This document shows, one piece after another, positions 17,979-26,036 of a stretch of 43,571 nucleotides of DNA. This DNA comes from Chlamydiota bacterium. Its GTDB lineage: Bacteria; Chlamydiota; Chlamydiia; Chlamydiales; RGXB01. The DNA lies in the NCBI GenBank assembly GCA_016866475.1, contig VGMF01000008.1, positions 1-43,571 on the forward strand, given 5' to 3'. Made by a program: the position numbers and the translations under genes. The notes beneath the pieces are model-generated. The model saw nothing but the letters and a program-made list of their open reading frames with translations, was not told the origin of the DNA and did no database searches. Position 1 is the first letter of the stretch. Every line of letters begins with the position of its first letter.

Positions 17979-18728
17979 TTAGGTTTTCAGGGCTGCAATG
18001 ATGTGTTGGCAACGATTGGATCCGCAGGAGCATCCCAGAGGTTCGCCAAGATAGACTTGGTACAATACGCCAGGCTCATCTCTGCTCGTTACCTTGAACA
18101 TGTGGGGCCCTACCTCCTCAACCATCCATTCAGGATCACTACCGCCCCTTAATAGATCCTTGGGAAGATTTTTTGGTATGTGGGGCTTTTTTTCCTCCAC
18201 CCTTTCGTTTTTTAAAGCCCGAGCTATTTGGCAAAAAAAACAGTTGCAGAGCTCTACAGGTTCCACCTCTTTGACCATATTTCCGCCGATCGCTTTGGCG
18301 ATCAGGGTGATCTTATCGAGAATCTCTTTGGGTAGTGGGGGGGAATTGGAGAATTGGGGATTGTGCCCCTGAAATAAAGATCCCGGATCGTTTGCATCTA
18401 AATGAAACGAGATCGGAGCGCCAAAAGAGGTCGCAACGTTTGCATCCATGGGGGGGGGTTGAAAGAGATTGGAGAAAAAGGGGATCTCTTTGACATTTTT
18501 AAAACGCTCTTCTTCGTCTGCCGATTCCTCAAGATGTTGGACGTGCATTTTGAAAATCAGATCGATCTGATCCTGGGTGAGGTTGGGAACTTGGGCTCGG
18601 GTACCGGATAAAAGATGGACAAAAAGGAGGTCTTGCCCCTCGATATTTTCGACTCCCAAAGAGGCTATTTCACTCCATTTACAGGAGATGTGCGGAGGGA
18701 TGTGAAGGACTCTTTGGTTGATCTTCAT
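17979..18728 (-). CDS. Conserved protein with C-terminal SWIM-type zinc motif
   Basis: This 249-aa protein ends with CSCGSNRCQH (residues 233-242), the CxCx(n)CxH pattern of a SWIM zinc finger. A second cysteine cluster, CNCFFCQIARALKNE, lies near residue 165. The N-terminal MKINQRVLHIPPHISCKW and GVENIEGQDLLFVHLLSG segments look like a small beta domain. The middle (about residues 85-135) is proline- and phenylalanine-rich and probably flexible. Function is unknown; SWIM motifs bind DNA or proteins. It is divergent from phoH with 127 bases between starts, an arrangement I recall from Chlamydia. The 250 bases downstream (17729-17978) hold no gene. Confidence 0.75.
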   Translation of the reverse strand: MKINQRVLHIPPHISCKWSEIASLGVENIEGQDLLFVHLLSGTRAQVPNLTQDQIDLIFKMHVQHLEESADEEERFKNVKEIPFFSNLFQPPPMDANVATSFGAPISFHLDANDPGSLFQGHNPQFSNSPPLPKEILDKITLIAKAIGGNMVKEVEPVELCNCFFCQIARALKNERVEEKKPHIPKNLPKDLLRGGSDPEWMVEEVGPHMFKVTSRDEPGVLYQVYLGEPLGCSCGSNRCQHIIAALKT

Positions 18729-18855
18729 TAAAATTCTTAGGTTACCTTTAAGAAACTATACTCAATTCACCGCAGCCTTGTCAAACCCGTTTTTTTCTCT
18801 TGATTTTAGGAGGTAAAAGGAGCCATAAGGCAAAGAAACAAAACACGGAGTTTGA

Positions 18856-20160
18856 ATGGGTCACGGGCGTAAAACGTTTCTTTTGGATTCAACGGTCCTT
18901 TTGTATGATGTGGATGTTATCCAACACTTTAAGCGTTCAAATGTTGTGATCCCAAGCTTTGTGATTGATGACCTAGATAAGCATGTAGGGCAAAAAACCG
19001 ACTTTGGTATTATAGCCCGCGATCAGCTGCAGTTTTTAAGTGAGCTCTCAAAGACGGGAGATATCAATCATGGGGTGATCATAGACGGCGAGATCCTCGT
19101 CCGGATTGATACCTTGATCGGATCGATAGACAAAAAAAGGCTACCCCATTTAGCCGATCTCCCTCACAATCGTATTGTTCACCTAGCATATGCTCTCAAG
19201 GGTGAGCTGGACAACCTTGTAGTAGTTTCCAGATCGGTTGCAACGCGCCTTTCCCTTGAGGTGCTCGGAATCGAAGCTAATGACTTCCAGCCTCCTCGCA
19301 AAGATATCGATCCGGTATCAAGAATGCGCACAATCCATGTCGAAAAATCGGTGATCGATCACTCCTATATAGACGGTTTTGTCCACATGCCGGAAGAATC
19401 CTTTTTAAATAATGAATATGTTTTACTTTTAGCTAAAGAGGGATCGCAACTTCTTTGCCGTTTTCACCCAAGAGAAAAAAAACTTTTTCCGATCCGCCGA
19501 AAGGGGGCAAAAGTAGCCAGAGGGATATTACCAAAAAATATCGAACAGGAAATTGCTCTGGATATGCTTTTATCTGAGGATATCCCTCTGGTTTCGTTGA
19601 TTGGAAGAGCCGGTACCGGAAAGACTTTACTGGCCATGGCGGCAGCCTTTGAGATGGTATTTGATAAGGGGATTTATAAACATCTGATTGTTACCCGTCC
19701 TGTCCACTCATTAGGTCCCGATATCGGCCATTTGCCCGGAACTGCTCAAGATAAATTGAAACCCCTCTTCGGAGCCTACTTTGATAATATCGAGACAATC
19801 AAGGAGGCGCGCAATGAGGATGTCGGAGATGTGGCCGAGTGGGTGAGCTGCCAGCCGAAAATCAAAATGGAGGCGATCGCCCATATGCGTGGCCGCTCAT
19901 TTCAAAGATCCATTTTGATCATCGACGAGTGTCAGAACTGCTCGCCTCACGAGATCAAGACCCTTATTTCAAGATCGGGGATCGGTACAAAGGTTATTTT
20001 GATTGGAGACATTGAGCAGATCGATGCAAAAAACCTGAACCGCTATTCGAATGGCCTTTCCGAGGTAACTTCCCATTTTGCCAATAGCCCGATAGCTGCT
20101 TATTCTTATCTGCAGGCGGTGGAGAGATCGGCTTTAGCTCTAGAGGCCTCAAGAATGTAG
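18856..20160 (+). CDS. phoH: PhoH-family ATPase with N-terminal PIN domain (PhoH2)
   Basis: This 434-aa protein has a PIN nuclease domain (about residues 1-150: FLLDSTVLLYDVDVI, with the first acidic residue, then VIDDLDKHVG) followed by a PhoH helicase-like ATPase. The ATPase shows Walker A GRAGTGKTLLA near residue 252, LIVTRPVHSLGPDIGHLPG with the PhoH TRP motif, and Walker B SILIIDECQNCSPHEIKTL. PIN-PhoH proteins act on RNA as helicase/ribonuclease. All motifs are intact. It overlaps the convergent 20149 gene by 12 bases. Confidence 0.94.
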   Translation: MGHGRKTFLLDSTVLLYDVDVIQHFKRSNVVIPSFVIDDLDKHVGQKTDFGIIARDQLQFLSELSKTGDINHGVIIDGEILVRIDTLIGSIDKKRLPHLADLPHNRIVHLAYALKGELDNLVVVSRSVATRLSLEVLGIEANDFQPPRKDIDPVSRMRTIHVEKSVIDHSYIDGFVHMPEESFLNNEYVLLLAKEGSQLLCRFHPREKKLFPIRRKGAKVARGILPKNIEQEIALDMLLSEDIPLVSLIGRAGTGKTLLAMAAAFEMVFDKGIYKHLIVTRPVHSLGPDIGHLPGTAQDKLKPLFGAYFDNIETIKEARNEDVGDVAEWVSCQPKIKMEAIAHMRGRSFQRSILIIDECQNCSPHEIKTLISRSGIGTKVILIGDIEQIDAKNLNRYSNGLSEVTSHFANSPIAAYSYLQAVERSALALEASRM

Positions 20161-21243
20161 CGAGAAAAATAGATCTCTCTCGAGATTGGAACACCCACGC
20201 TCCATACAACTCGGTTCGGGATTGGCAGATTTTTCCGAAAGACCCATGAGAAGAATGTTCGTAAACATGAAGATCTTAAAGATTCCGCAATCAAACCTCG
20301 CTGAGTTTTTTGCTTTTTTGTTTTTTAGGAACTCTTCTCTTGCTGAGCAAGAGTTGGAAGATTCTGCATATTGATCAAGCTTTTCAAGCGCCTGTTGATC
20401 GAAAGAAAAAAATGGGGCAAACGCATAAGGGTTCTCGTGGACTTTGGCAATTGATAGGATCTCGTCACTTGTAAATAGTTTTGCTGCGCTGGGATTTTTA
20501 TTGAAAAAGCTTTGACCGACCAAAGGGTGTTTTTTTGCATAGTCTATAAATGTCTCTTTGGACGGAAAAAAATGGAGGGATATCTGCCGAAATTTAAGAA
20601 TTTTTTGTTGGATCAATCGTTCTAACAAAATCGGATTTTTCTGAAAAAATGGGGCGAAAGTTTCAAGTTCACAACCATAGAGTCGCCGCATCTCATCGCT
20701 CACTTTGTCTTTCATCGGGGATGAGGGTCCATTCAGGATTTCTAGAACAGCTTTGGGAAATTTAAAAAGGTTCAGGGTTTCTGATTTAAAAATTTTTTCA
20801 TTAAGAAGGGGGAGCTTTTTGATGTCTTTAAGGTCAAAACCCACCTCATTTTTCAACTGTGAAAGATTCTGCATGCAAATCACAAAATTAAGATCTTTTT
20901 TAAGTCTAGCAGGAGCCTTTTCAAAATTTTCTTTCATATTGAGCGCTGTATTATAGGAAAATGCAAACGTAGAGAAAAGAGTTTCTACTAATAGATCCTC
21001 TTTTGAAAGGTTCTTAGGGGGCTGGCCGTTGGTTAAAAAATGGGATTGGAAATCTCTTCTTTGTGGTTGGAAGTCGACCCTATTGTGTAGCTTTGAGTTA
21101 TAGAAAAACCTCTGTTTAGGGGCAGGTCTATATATAGATAGGAGTGCCAATTTCGATTCAAAAAAAGTTTTAACGTAAGAGCTGTTCCCCCTGAGGAAAC
21201 TAGAGCGAAAAAGGGTACCTACTTGAGAAATCATCGAAAACAT
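20149..21243 (-). CDS. Hypothetical helical protein
   Basis: This 364-aa protein is of unknown function. It is lysine- and phenylalanine-rich and mostly helical, with no signal peptide and no enzyme motif I recognise. The N-terminal 60 residues are rich in serine, arginine and aromatic residues and look disordered, as in secreted effectors. A weak repeat of the form FF.KNP (FFQKNPILLE, FFNKNPSAAK) recurs about 50 residues apart. It overlaps phoH at the 3' end (convergent). The 251 bases upstream (21244-21494) hold AT-rich DNA with no gene. Confidence 0.6.
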   Translation of the reverse strand: MFSMISQVGTLFRSSFLRGNSSYVKTFFESKLALLSIYRPAPKQRFFYNSKLHNRVDFQPQRRDFQSHFLTNGQPPKNLSKEDLLVETLFSTFAFSYNTALNMKENFEKAPARLKKDLNFVICMQNLSQLKNEVGFDLKDIKKLPLLNEKIFKSETLNLFKFPKAVLEILNGPSSPMKDKVSDEMRRLYGCELETFAPFFQKNPILLERLIQQKILKFRQISLHFFPSKETFIDYAKKHPLVGQSFFNKNPSAAKLFTSDEILSIAKVHENPYAFAPFFSFDQQALEKLDQYAESSNSCSAREEFLKNKKAKNSARFDCGIFKIFMFTNILLMGLSEKSANPEPSCMERGCSNLERDLFFSLHS

Positions 21244-21494
21244 CCCGTGTACTTTTAAGGTTAAATTGTAATAAATTTTATAAATTTAATCAAATAAAGA
21301 CTTGGGAGTTTAGGGTTTTTTTTTGGGGATTTTTTTCTACTTAAACTGAGTAGTTTAGGGAAGTAATATTAAAAAATTTACTTTAAAAGAGGGCTGGGGG
21401 TGCAGGCTAGGGGGATATATTTCATTTTTCTCCTAAAAAGGATGTCTTTAAAGGGGCTGTTTAGCTTATAGTAGATCCCTATTATGGAGACTCG

Positions 21495-23240
21495 ATGGGC
21501 TTTACTAGATTAAACTTGCATAAAAAAATTCTTGATAAATTGGAGAAGCTAGGTTTTTCTAGTCCTACCCCGATTCAAAATGAGGCGATCCCTCACATAC
21601 TAGAGGGGAAAGATCTCTTAGCCTGTGCTGATACCGGTACCGGTAAAACAGCCGCGTTTCTGTTGCCTACGATCCATATGCTCCTAGAAAAAAGCGAAGA
21701 AGTCGCAGGACCCAAAGTTCTCATTTTGTCTCCTACAAGGGAACTCGCTGCCCAGATTGAAAAAGAGGTCATCCGCTTCTCCAGCGGGTTGAGCCGTATC
21801 CGATCAGTTGTCGTTTTTGGTGGAGCCGGGTGGACCGAGCAGGTAAAAAAAGTTTCCAAACCCCATGATATTCTCGTAGCAACTCCGGGTCGTTTGATCG
21901 ATCTAATGGAGAAAAAAAAGGTGGATCTCAGCCAAATTCAGGTTCTTGTCATTGATGAGGCCGACAGGATGTTGGATATGGGATTTATCGAACCGGTTAA
22001 TTTGATCGCCTCCAACACCCATCCCGACCGACAGACCTTGCTTTTCTCAGCCACCTTAAAGGGGCCGGTATTGAATCTTTGCAAAAATTTGACCATTGAT
22101 CCTGTCAGAGTGGAGATCGAAAAGGAAAAAAAAGAGGTAGAGAACATCAAGGAGCATTTCTATTTCACAAACGACATTGCTCACAAGCATCGTGTTCTTT
22201 CAGAAATCTTGCAAAAAGAGAATGTTAACCAGGCCATCATCTTTGCTGCCACAAAAAGGTCTACTGAGGAATTGTCTGAGAAACTGAATGAAGAGGGGTT
22301 TGAGGCCTCAGCTCTACACGGAGATATGAAGCAACGTCAAAGAGACCGCACCTTGAAATACTTAAGAAATGGGGAAATCCGTATCTTGGTGGCGACCGAT
22401 GTCGCAGCCAGAGGTATTGACGTCTCAACCATCACCCATGTAATCAACTTTGATCTGCCGAAACAGGTGGAGGACTATGTCCATCGCATAGGACGTACCG
22501 GCCGTGCAGGTGCAGAGGGAGAAGCGCACTCTTTTGCATCTAAAAGGGACAGGGCTGTAGTTACTGATATTGAAAAGATCATGAATAAAACTTATGACAT
22601 CTTTTCAGGTGATAAAAATCCGACCAGGGAGAAGAAGGGGAAAAATTTTTCCGAAGGGCGCGATAGACCTAAGTTTTCAAGAGAAAGGAAGTCCGAATTT
22701 GGCGACCGTGAGAGAAGACCTTTTGGCGACAGAAAAGAATTTGGCGACCGTGAGAGAAGACCTTTTGGCGACAGAAAAGAATTTGGTGACCGTGAGAGAA
22801 GATCTTTTGGCGACAGAAAAGAATTTGGCGACCGTGAGAGAAGATCTTTTGGCGACAGAAAAGAATTTGGCGACCGTGAGAGAAGACCTTTTGGCGACAG
22901 AAAAGAATTTGGTGACCGTGAGAGAAGACCTTTTGGCGACAGAAAAGAATTTGGTGACCGTGAGAGAAGACCTTTTGGCGATAGAAAAGAATTCGGCGAC
23001 CGTGAGAGAAGACCTTTTGGCGACAGAAAAGAATTTGGCAGTAAAAAATCCTTTTCTAAAGATGATAAGTTCAAAGAGTCCGGATTTAAAATGGTCGGTG
23101 GGGCCAAAAAAAGCAAAAGCTTCTCGTTAGGAAAATATGATCTAGAAATGCCTTCAAAAGATGGAAGATCAAAAAGACCAAGCGGTCCAAAAAGGGGAAA
23201 AAAGGTTTTTACAGCCCCTAAAAAAAACCGTTATTCCTAG
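21495..23240 (+). CDS. DEAD-box ATP-dependent RNA helicase with repetitive basic tail
   Basis: This 581-aa protein has all helicase motifs: Q motif FSSPTPIQNEAIP, motif I ADTGTGKT, Ia PTRELAAQ, Ib TPGR, II VIDEADRMLD, III FSATL, V ATDVAARGID and VI HRIGRTGRAG. The core is closest to RhlE/CsdA-like helicases. From about residue 400 the tail is low-complexity and strongly charged: eight copies of a 14-residue unit EFGDRERR(P/S)FGDRK, then a lysine-rich end. Such Arg/Gly/Phe tails bind RNA and can drive condensate formation (known of the class). ATG follows a GGAG ribosome-binding site. Confidence 0.95.
   Translation: MGFTRLNLHKKILDKLEKLGFSSPTPIQNEAIPHILEGKDLLACADTGTGKTAAFLLPTIHMLLEKSEEVAGPKVLILSPTRELAAQIEKEVIRFSSGLSRIRSVVVFGGAGWTEQVKKVSKPHDILVATPGRLIDLMEKKKVDLSQIQVLVIDEADRMLDMGFIEPVNLIASNTHPDRQTLLFSATLKGPVLNLCKNLTIDPVRVEIEKEKKEVENIKEHFYFTNDIAHKHRVLSEILQKENVNQAIIFAATKRSTEELSEKLNEEGFEASALHGDMKQRQRDRTLKYLRNGEIRILVATDVAARGIDVSTITHVINFDLPKQVEDYVHRIGRTGRAGAEGEAHSFASKRDRAVVTDIEKIMNKTYDIFSGDKNPTREKKGKNFSEGRDRPKFSRERKSEFGDRERRPFGDRKEFGDRERRPFGDRKEFGDRERRSFGDRKEFGDRERRSFGDRKEFGDRERRPFGDRKEFGDRERRPFGDRKEFGDRERRPFGDRKEFGDRERRPFGDRKEFGSKKSFSKDDKFKESGFKMVGGAKKSKSFSLGKYDLEMPSKDGRSKRPSGPKRGKKVFTAPKKNRYS
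22695..23030 (+). repeat. Eight tandem 42-bp in-frame repeats in the helicase gene
   Basis: Eight consecutive units of exactly 42 bases encode EFGDRERR(P/S)FGDRK. Units three and four carry Ser in place of Pro (CCT to TCT); otherwise the differences are scattered silent changes such as GGC/GGT. The fixed length and near identity point to recent expansion or gene conversion. Confidence 0.98.
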
Positions 23241-23317
23241 TCTAGATTAGATCATTTTCTATGGTTGTATGGCTCCGGCAAATTTGCTAGGGCCGTTTTT
23301 TTTTGTGAAAGAATCCG

Positions 23318-23352
23318 AAAACGCCAAAATTTTTTGGGTTTCGGCGTTTTTA
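23318..23352 (+). terminator. Terminator of the helicase gene
   Basis: AAAACGCC (23318-23325) pairs with GGCGTTTT (23343-23350) around a 17-base loop and ends in a T run. It lies about 80 bases after the helicase stop and may also serve leftward. Confidence 0.7.
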
Positions 23353-23412
23353 ATCGAGCTAACTTGAATCCAGTTAGTAGGATCTAAGCAATCATTAACG
23401 GTAAGCTATAGG

Positions 23413-23613
23413 TCAATGGTGTATAACAAAGCTTATTCGTGCATCGATACGAAACTTAGTGATATGACCGTTCTCTACTTTGGCGTGGATATGATCGACA
23501 TCAACTTGTTTGATCTCTTTTACGGTTTTACTTGCCTCGTGAACTGCGGAATGTATCGCCTCCTCGATCGTTTTTCCCTCGCTTATGACCTCAATTACCT
23601 TCACTATAGACAT
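23413..23613 (-). CDS. Dodecin family flavin-binding protein
   Basis: This 66-aa protein has the full dodecin pattern: VKVIEVISEGKTIEEAIHSA, then VHEASKTVKEIKQVDVDHI and a final beta strand RIDARISFVI. Dodecins form hollow dodecamers storing or buffering flavins (or CoA) in the cytosol. The tryptophan that stacks on the flavin in archaeal dodecin (position equivalent to QVDV) is absent here, so flavin binding may be weaker or the ligand different. An AAGGG ribosome-binding site supports the start. Single-gene unit. Confidence 0.9.
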   Translation of the reverse strand: MSIVKVIEVISEGKTIEEAIHSAVHEASKTVKEIKQVDVDHIHAKVENGHITKFRIDARISFVIHH

Positions 23614-23813
23614 AAATAACCCTTAAAACATAGACTCTTCTAGATAACATATAAAAATTTTTATGTTTTCTTGCTAGAGTTTTTTTAAGTTGTTGATCTA
23701 GATGGGGAAGAGTTGTCACCCCTTTTTTGTTCTTAGTTGCCGCAGGCACCACCCTTTTTGAATGGAGGGCGGTGCAGTAAGTGATTTTTAGAGTCTACCG
23801 ATGGGAAGTTTTT

Positions 23814-24413
23814 CTACAGAATTTCGATTTTACCGGTCTTTATTTTGTAGTAGCCTCCGACAATATCGAGTTTTTTTTCGTCCAGAAGCTTTTTAAGATC
23901 TGCATTGTTTTTTAAACTTGCTACGGTCGAGACGACATTTTGTTTGATTGCAGATTCCAGATTATCCCCTTTTCGGAGGGCTGGCTTAATGAGGGCGGCT
24001 ATTGCAGGGATATCTTTTGCTTTGTTGTTTAAGACCGCCCGAACTGCGCCGCAAGATTCGTGGCCTAAAACAACAATAATACTAGACTCAAAAACTTTAG
24101 CAGCAAATTCGATGCTTTCAAGTTCCACTGAACCTGCAACATTTCCTGCAATTCGAACGACAAAAAGATTGCCGGCGGACTGGTCGAATACGATCTCCGG
24201 TATCACTCTAGAATCGGAACAGGAGAGGATGATACCAAAAGGTTTTTGCCCCCCTATCAATGCGAGGCGCTTATCAGAAGAGTGATCGGCAAAAAGGAGT
24301 TTATTGGTAACGTATCGATTGTTTCCGTCTACCAAAATCTGCAAACTCTCTGTTGGGGTAAGTCCTACTATCGGGGCAAAGAAAATAAATAAAATGGGTA
24401 AAAAGTACTTCAT
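23814..24413 (-). CDS. Exported beta-carbonic anhydrase
   Basis: This 199-aa protein has a signal peptide (MKYFLPILFIFFAPIVG) followed by a beta-class carbonic anhydrase: FGIILSCSDSRVIPEIVFDQ (first zinc Cys and the Asp-Arg dyad), VVRIAGNVAG and VVLGHESCGAVRAVL (zinc His and second Cys). All three zinc ligands are present. The enzyme interconverts CO2 and bicarbonate; the signal peptide places it in the periplasm or beyond. It is divergent from the 24491 gene with only 77 bases between starts. Its N-terminus closely resembles that of the next gene's signal peptide (MKYFLP against MKYLLS). Confidence 0.94.
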   Translation of the reverse strand: MKYFLPILFIFFAPIVGLTPTESLQILVDGNNRYVTNKLLFADHSSDKRLALIGGQKPFGIILSCSDSRVIPEIVFDQSAGNLFVVRIAGNVAGSVELESIEFAAKVFESSIIVVLGHESCGAVRAVLNNKAKDIPAIAALIKPALRKGDNLESAIKQNVVSTVASLKNNADLKKLLDEKKLDIVGGYYKIKTGKIEIL

Positions 24414-24490
24414 TCCTTTTATTTAAAGAGTTGCTTAAATTTTATCAAATATTTATTATAAGTTTATTCTTTATTTAACGAGATGCTGTT

Positions 24491-25240
24491 ATGAAATACT
24501 TACTTTCTTACACTTTTATTTTATTTTCACTTTCTGCGATGAGTCCTACTCAAGTCGAAGAATACCTAAGGGATAAAACTTTTTGGTCTCAAGTGGATCA
24601 GGATAAATTTGTTTTTATTGTTTTGTGCGGTATTTGTAATAAAGAGGGGCCAGGTACCTATTTGGAAATAGGTGCTGCCCAACCGGACTTATTTAACAAT
24701 ACTTTTTTTCTAGAAAAAGAGCTGGGCTGGAAAGGAATGAGCATAGAGATTGCCTCTACGTACATGCAAGATTGGAAAAATAAAAGGGTAAACCCTTTGC
24801 TTATTCAGGATGCGTTGCAAGTAGATTACTCAAAACTTCTTGAAGAGTTTCCTAACGAAATTGATTATTTGTCCCTAGATGTGGATGATACTTACGTAGA
24901 GGTCTTAAAGAAGATCCCATTTGAAAGATACAAGTTCAAGGTGATCACTATAGAACATGATGCGTATCGCTTTGGGGATATTTATCGTAACCTCGAGAGG
25001 GAGTTTCTTCAACAAAGGGGATACAGACTGATGGTTCGAAACATCTTGGATTGGGTGGGCCAATTTGAGGATTGGTGGGTGCATGAATCACTGCTTACAA
25101 ATAGTCTATTGAAGTGCTGGGTAGATGCAAAATATGAAAATCTTTATGGGTCGCAAGTTGCTGCCAATCTTTTTTATAAATTTGCACGTGACGAAAAAAT
25201 AAAAGAGAGGAAAAGGAAACTCCTTAAATATAAGGGATAA
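24491..25240 (+). CDS. Exported FkbM-like methyltransferase-family protein
   Basis: This 249-aa protein begins with a signal peptide (MKYLLSYTFILFSLSAMS). The mature part has GTYLEIGAAQPDLFNNTFFL (about residues 56-75), as in FkbM-type SAM methyltransferases. Next come GWKGMSIEIASTYMQ, IDYLSLDVDDTYVEVLKKIP and ITIEHDAYRFGD; the D-V-D and EHD motifs are common in the FkbM/DUF group. The C-terminal 20 residues are strongly basic. The reaction and substrate are unknown, and an exported SAM enzyme would need cofactor outside the cytoplasm. Confidence 0.82.
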   Translation: MKYLLSYTFILFSLSAMSPTQVEEYLRDKTFWSQVDQDKFVFIVLCGICNKEGPGTYLEIGAAQPDLFNNTFFLEKELGWKGMSIEIASTYMQDWKNKRVNPLLIQDALQVDYSKLLEEFPNEIDYLSLDVDDTYVEVLKKIPFERYKFKVITIEHDAYRFGDIYRNLEREFLQQRGYRLMVRNILDWVGQFEDWWVHESLLTNSLLKCWVDAKYENLYGSQVAANLFYKFARDEKIKERKRKLLKYKG

Positions 25241-25344
25241 AAAAAGCTTAGTGTGGGTAGGCGATAAACCTTTAAATAGACAATTTTTGTTTTATAGTTC
25301 AAAAAGAGCTTCAAAGGGTGGAGTTGCATCACAAAGGATAGAGA

Positions 25345-25836
25345 ATGGTTACATTAAGAATGATCAAGAGAGAATTTTTACATGTGTTGCCGGTTTTTAT
25401 TTTTTTTCTTTTTTTCTTCACCCTGATTAATTGGACAGAAACCTATCTCTTTGAAAATACAGGATTAAAAGGTTTTAGTTTTTCGGAAGTCGCGCTTGCA
25501 GCTGCTTTGATTGCAAAAATTGTTTCGGTTCTGGACCATTGGCCATGGATAAACCGTTACAAAAAGCATCCATTGGCTTTCGTTATTTTATGGAAGACCT
25601 TTTTGTACTGGATCATCCTTTTTATAGTGCGCCTTGCCATCAAATTTATCCCTAGTTTCTGGGTAAACGATGGGCAGTTTGAGACTGACATCCAGCAGTT
25701 TTTTGTAAGTATGAACTGGAATATTTTTCTTTCAGTGCAAATGTATTATCTAATCCTTTTGTTTATTTACGTCACATTTATCGAGCTGGTAAACAAAATA
25801 GGTCGAAAAAAGGTTTTAGAACTTTTCTTCGGATGA
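25345..25836 (+). CDS. Four-helix integral membrane protein
   Basis: This 163-aa protein has four hydrophobic segments (about residues 12-32, 46-64, 77-97 and 125-150) separated by short basic loops. The family is not recognised. It is read in the same direction as the FkbM-like gene, 104 bases downstream, and may be co-transcribed. The ATG is preceded by AAAGGATAGAGA, a fair ribosome-binding site. Confidence 0.65.
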   Translation: MVTLRMIKREFLHVLPVFIFFLFFFTLINWTETYLFENTGLKGFSFSEVALAAALIAKIVSVLDHWPWINRYKKHPLAFVILWKTFLYWIILFIVRLAIKFIPSFWVNDGQFETDIQQFFVSMNWNIFLSVQMYYLILLFIYVTFIELVNKIGRKKVLELFFG

Positions 25837-25940
25837 CAGATCTTTAACGAAAGTTGTTCTGGGTTGCGACTTTAGCCTTACCCCTTGAAAATCCCTGATC
25901 ACTCATCGATTCCAATCCTTTCAAATCAAGAGAGAGCTAA

Positions 25941-26036
25941 TCATACCCTCCCTAAATGCACAAACTCAAAAGCTTTCCTACATGATTCCGAAATTAAAGG
26001 GGTAAAGTAAGAGAAGGCTTTGAGCTTTGAGGAACC
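25941..26036 (-). pseudogene. Short ORF remnant cut at the repeat boundary
   Basis: The minus strand reads KAFSYFTPLISESCRKAFEF then VHLGRV before TGA 25941-25943. The protein-like frame stops exactly where the first 1436-bp repeat unit begins (26037). I cannot name the family; it looks like the C-terminus of a gene lost when the duplicated segment formed. Nothing else is visible from 25837 to 26036. Confidence 0.35.

Noticed and set aside
22695-23030. Regular repeats that could be taken for a CRISPR array.
   Set aside because: The units are contiguous with no spacers and lie in frame inside a gene.
22592-23130. Two long ORFs, one on each strand, across the helicase repeats.
   Set aside because: They exist only because the 42-bp unit has no stop in those frames; their proteins are simple repeats and the DEAD-box frame is clearly the coding one.
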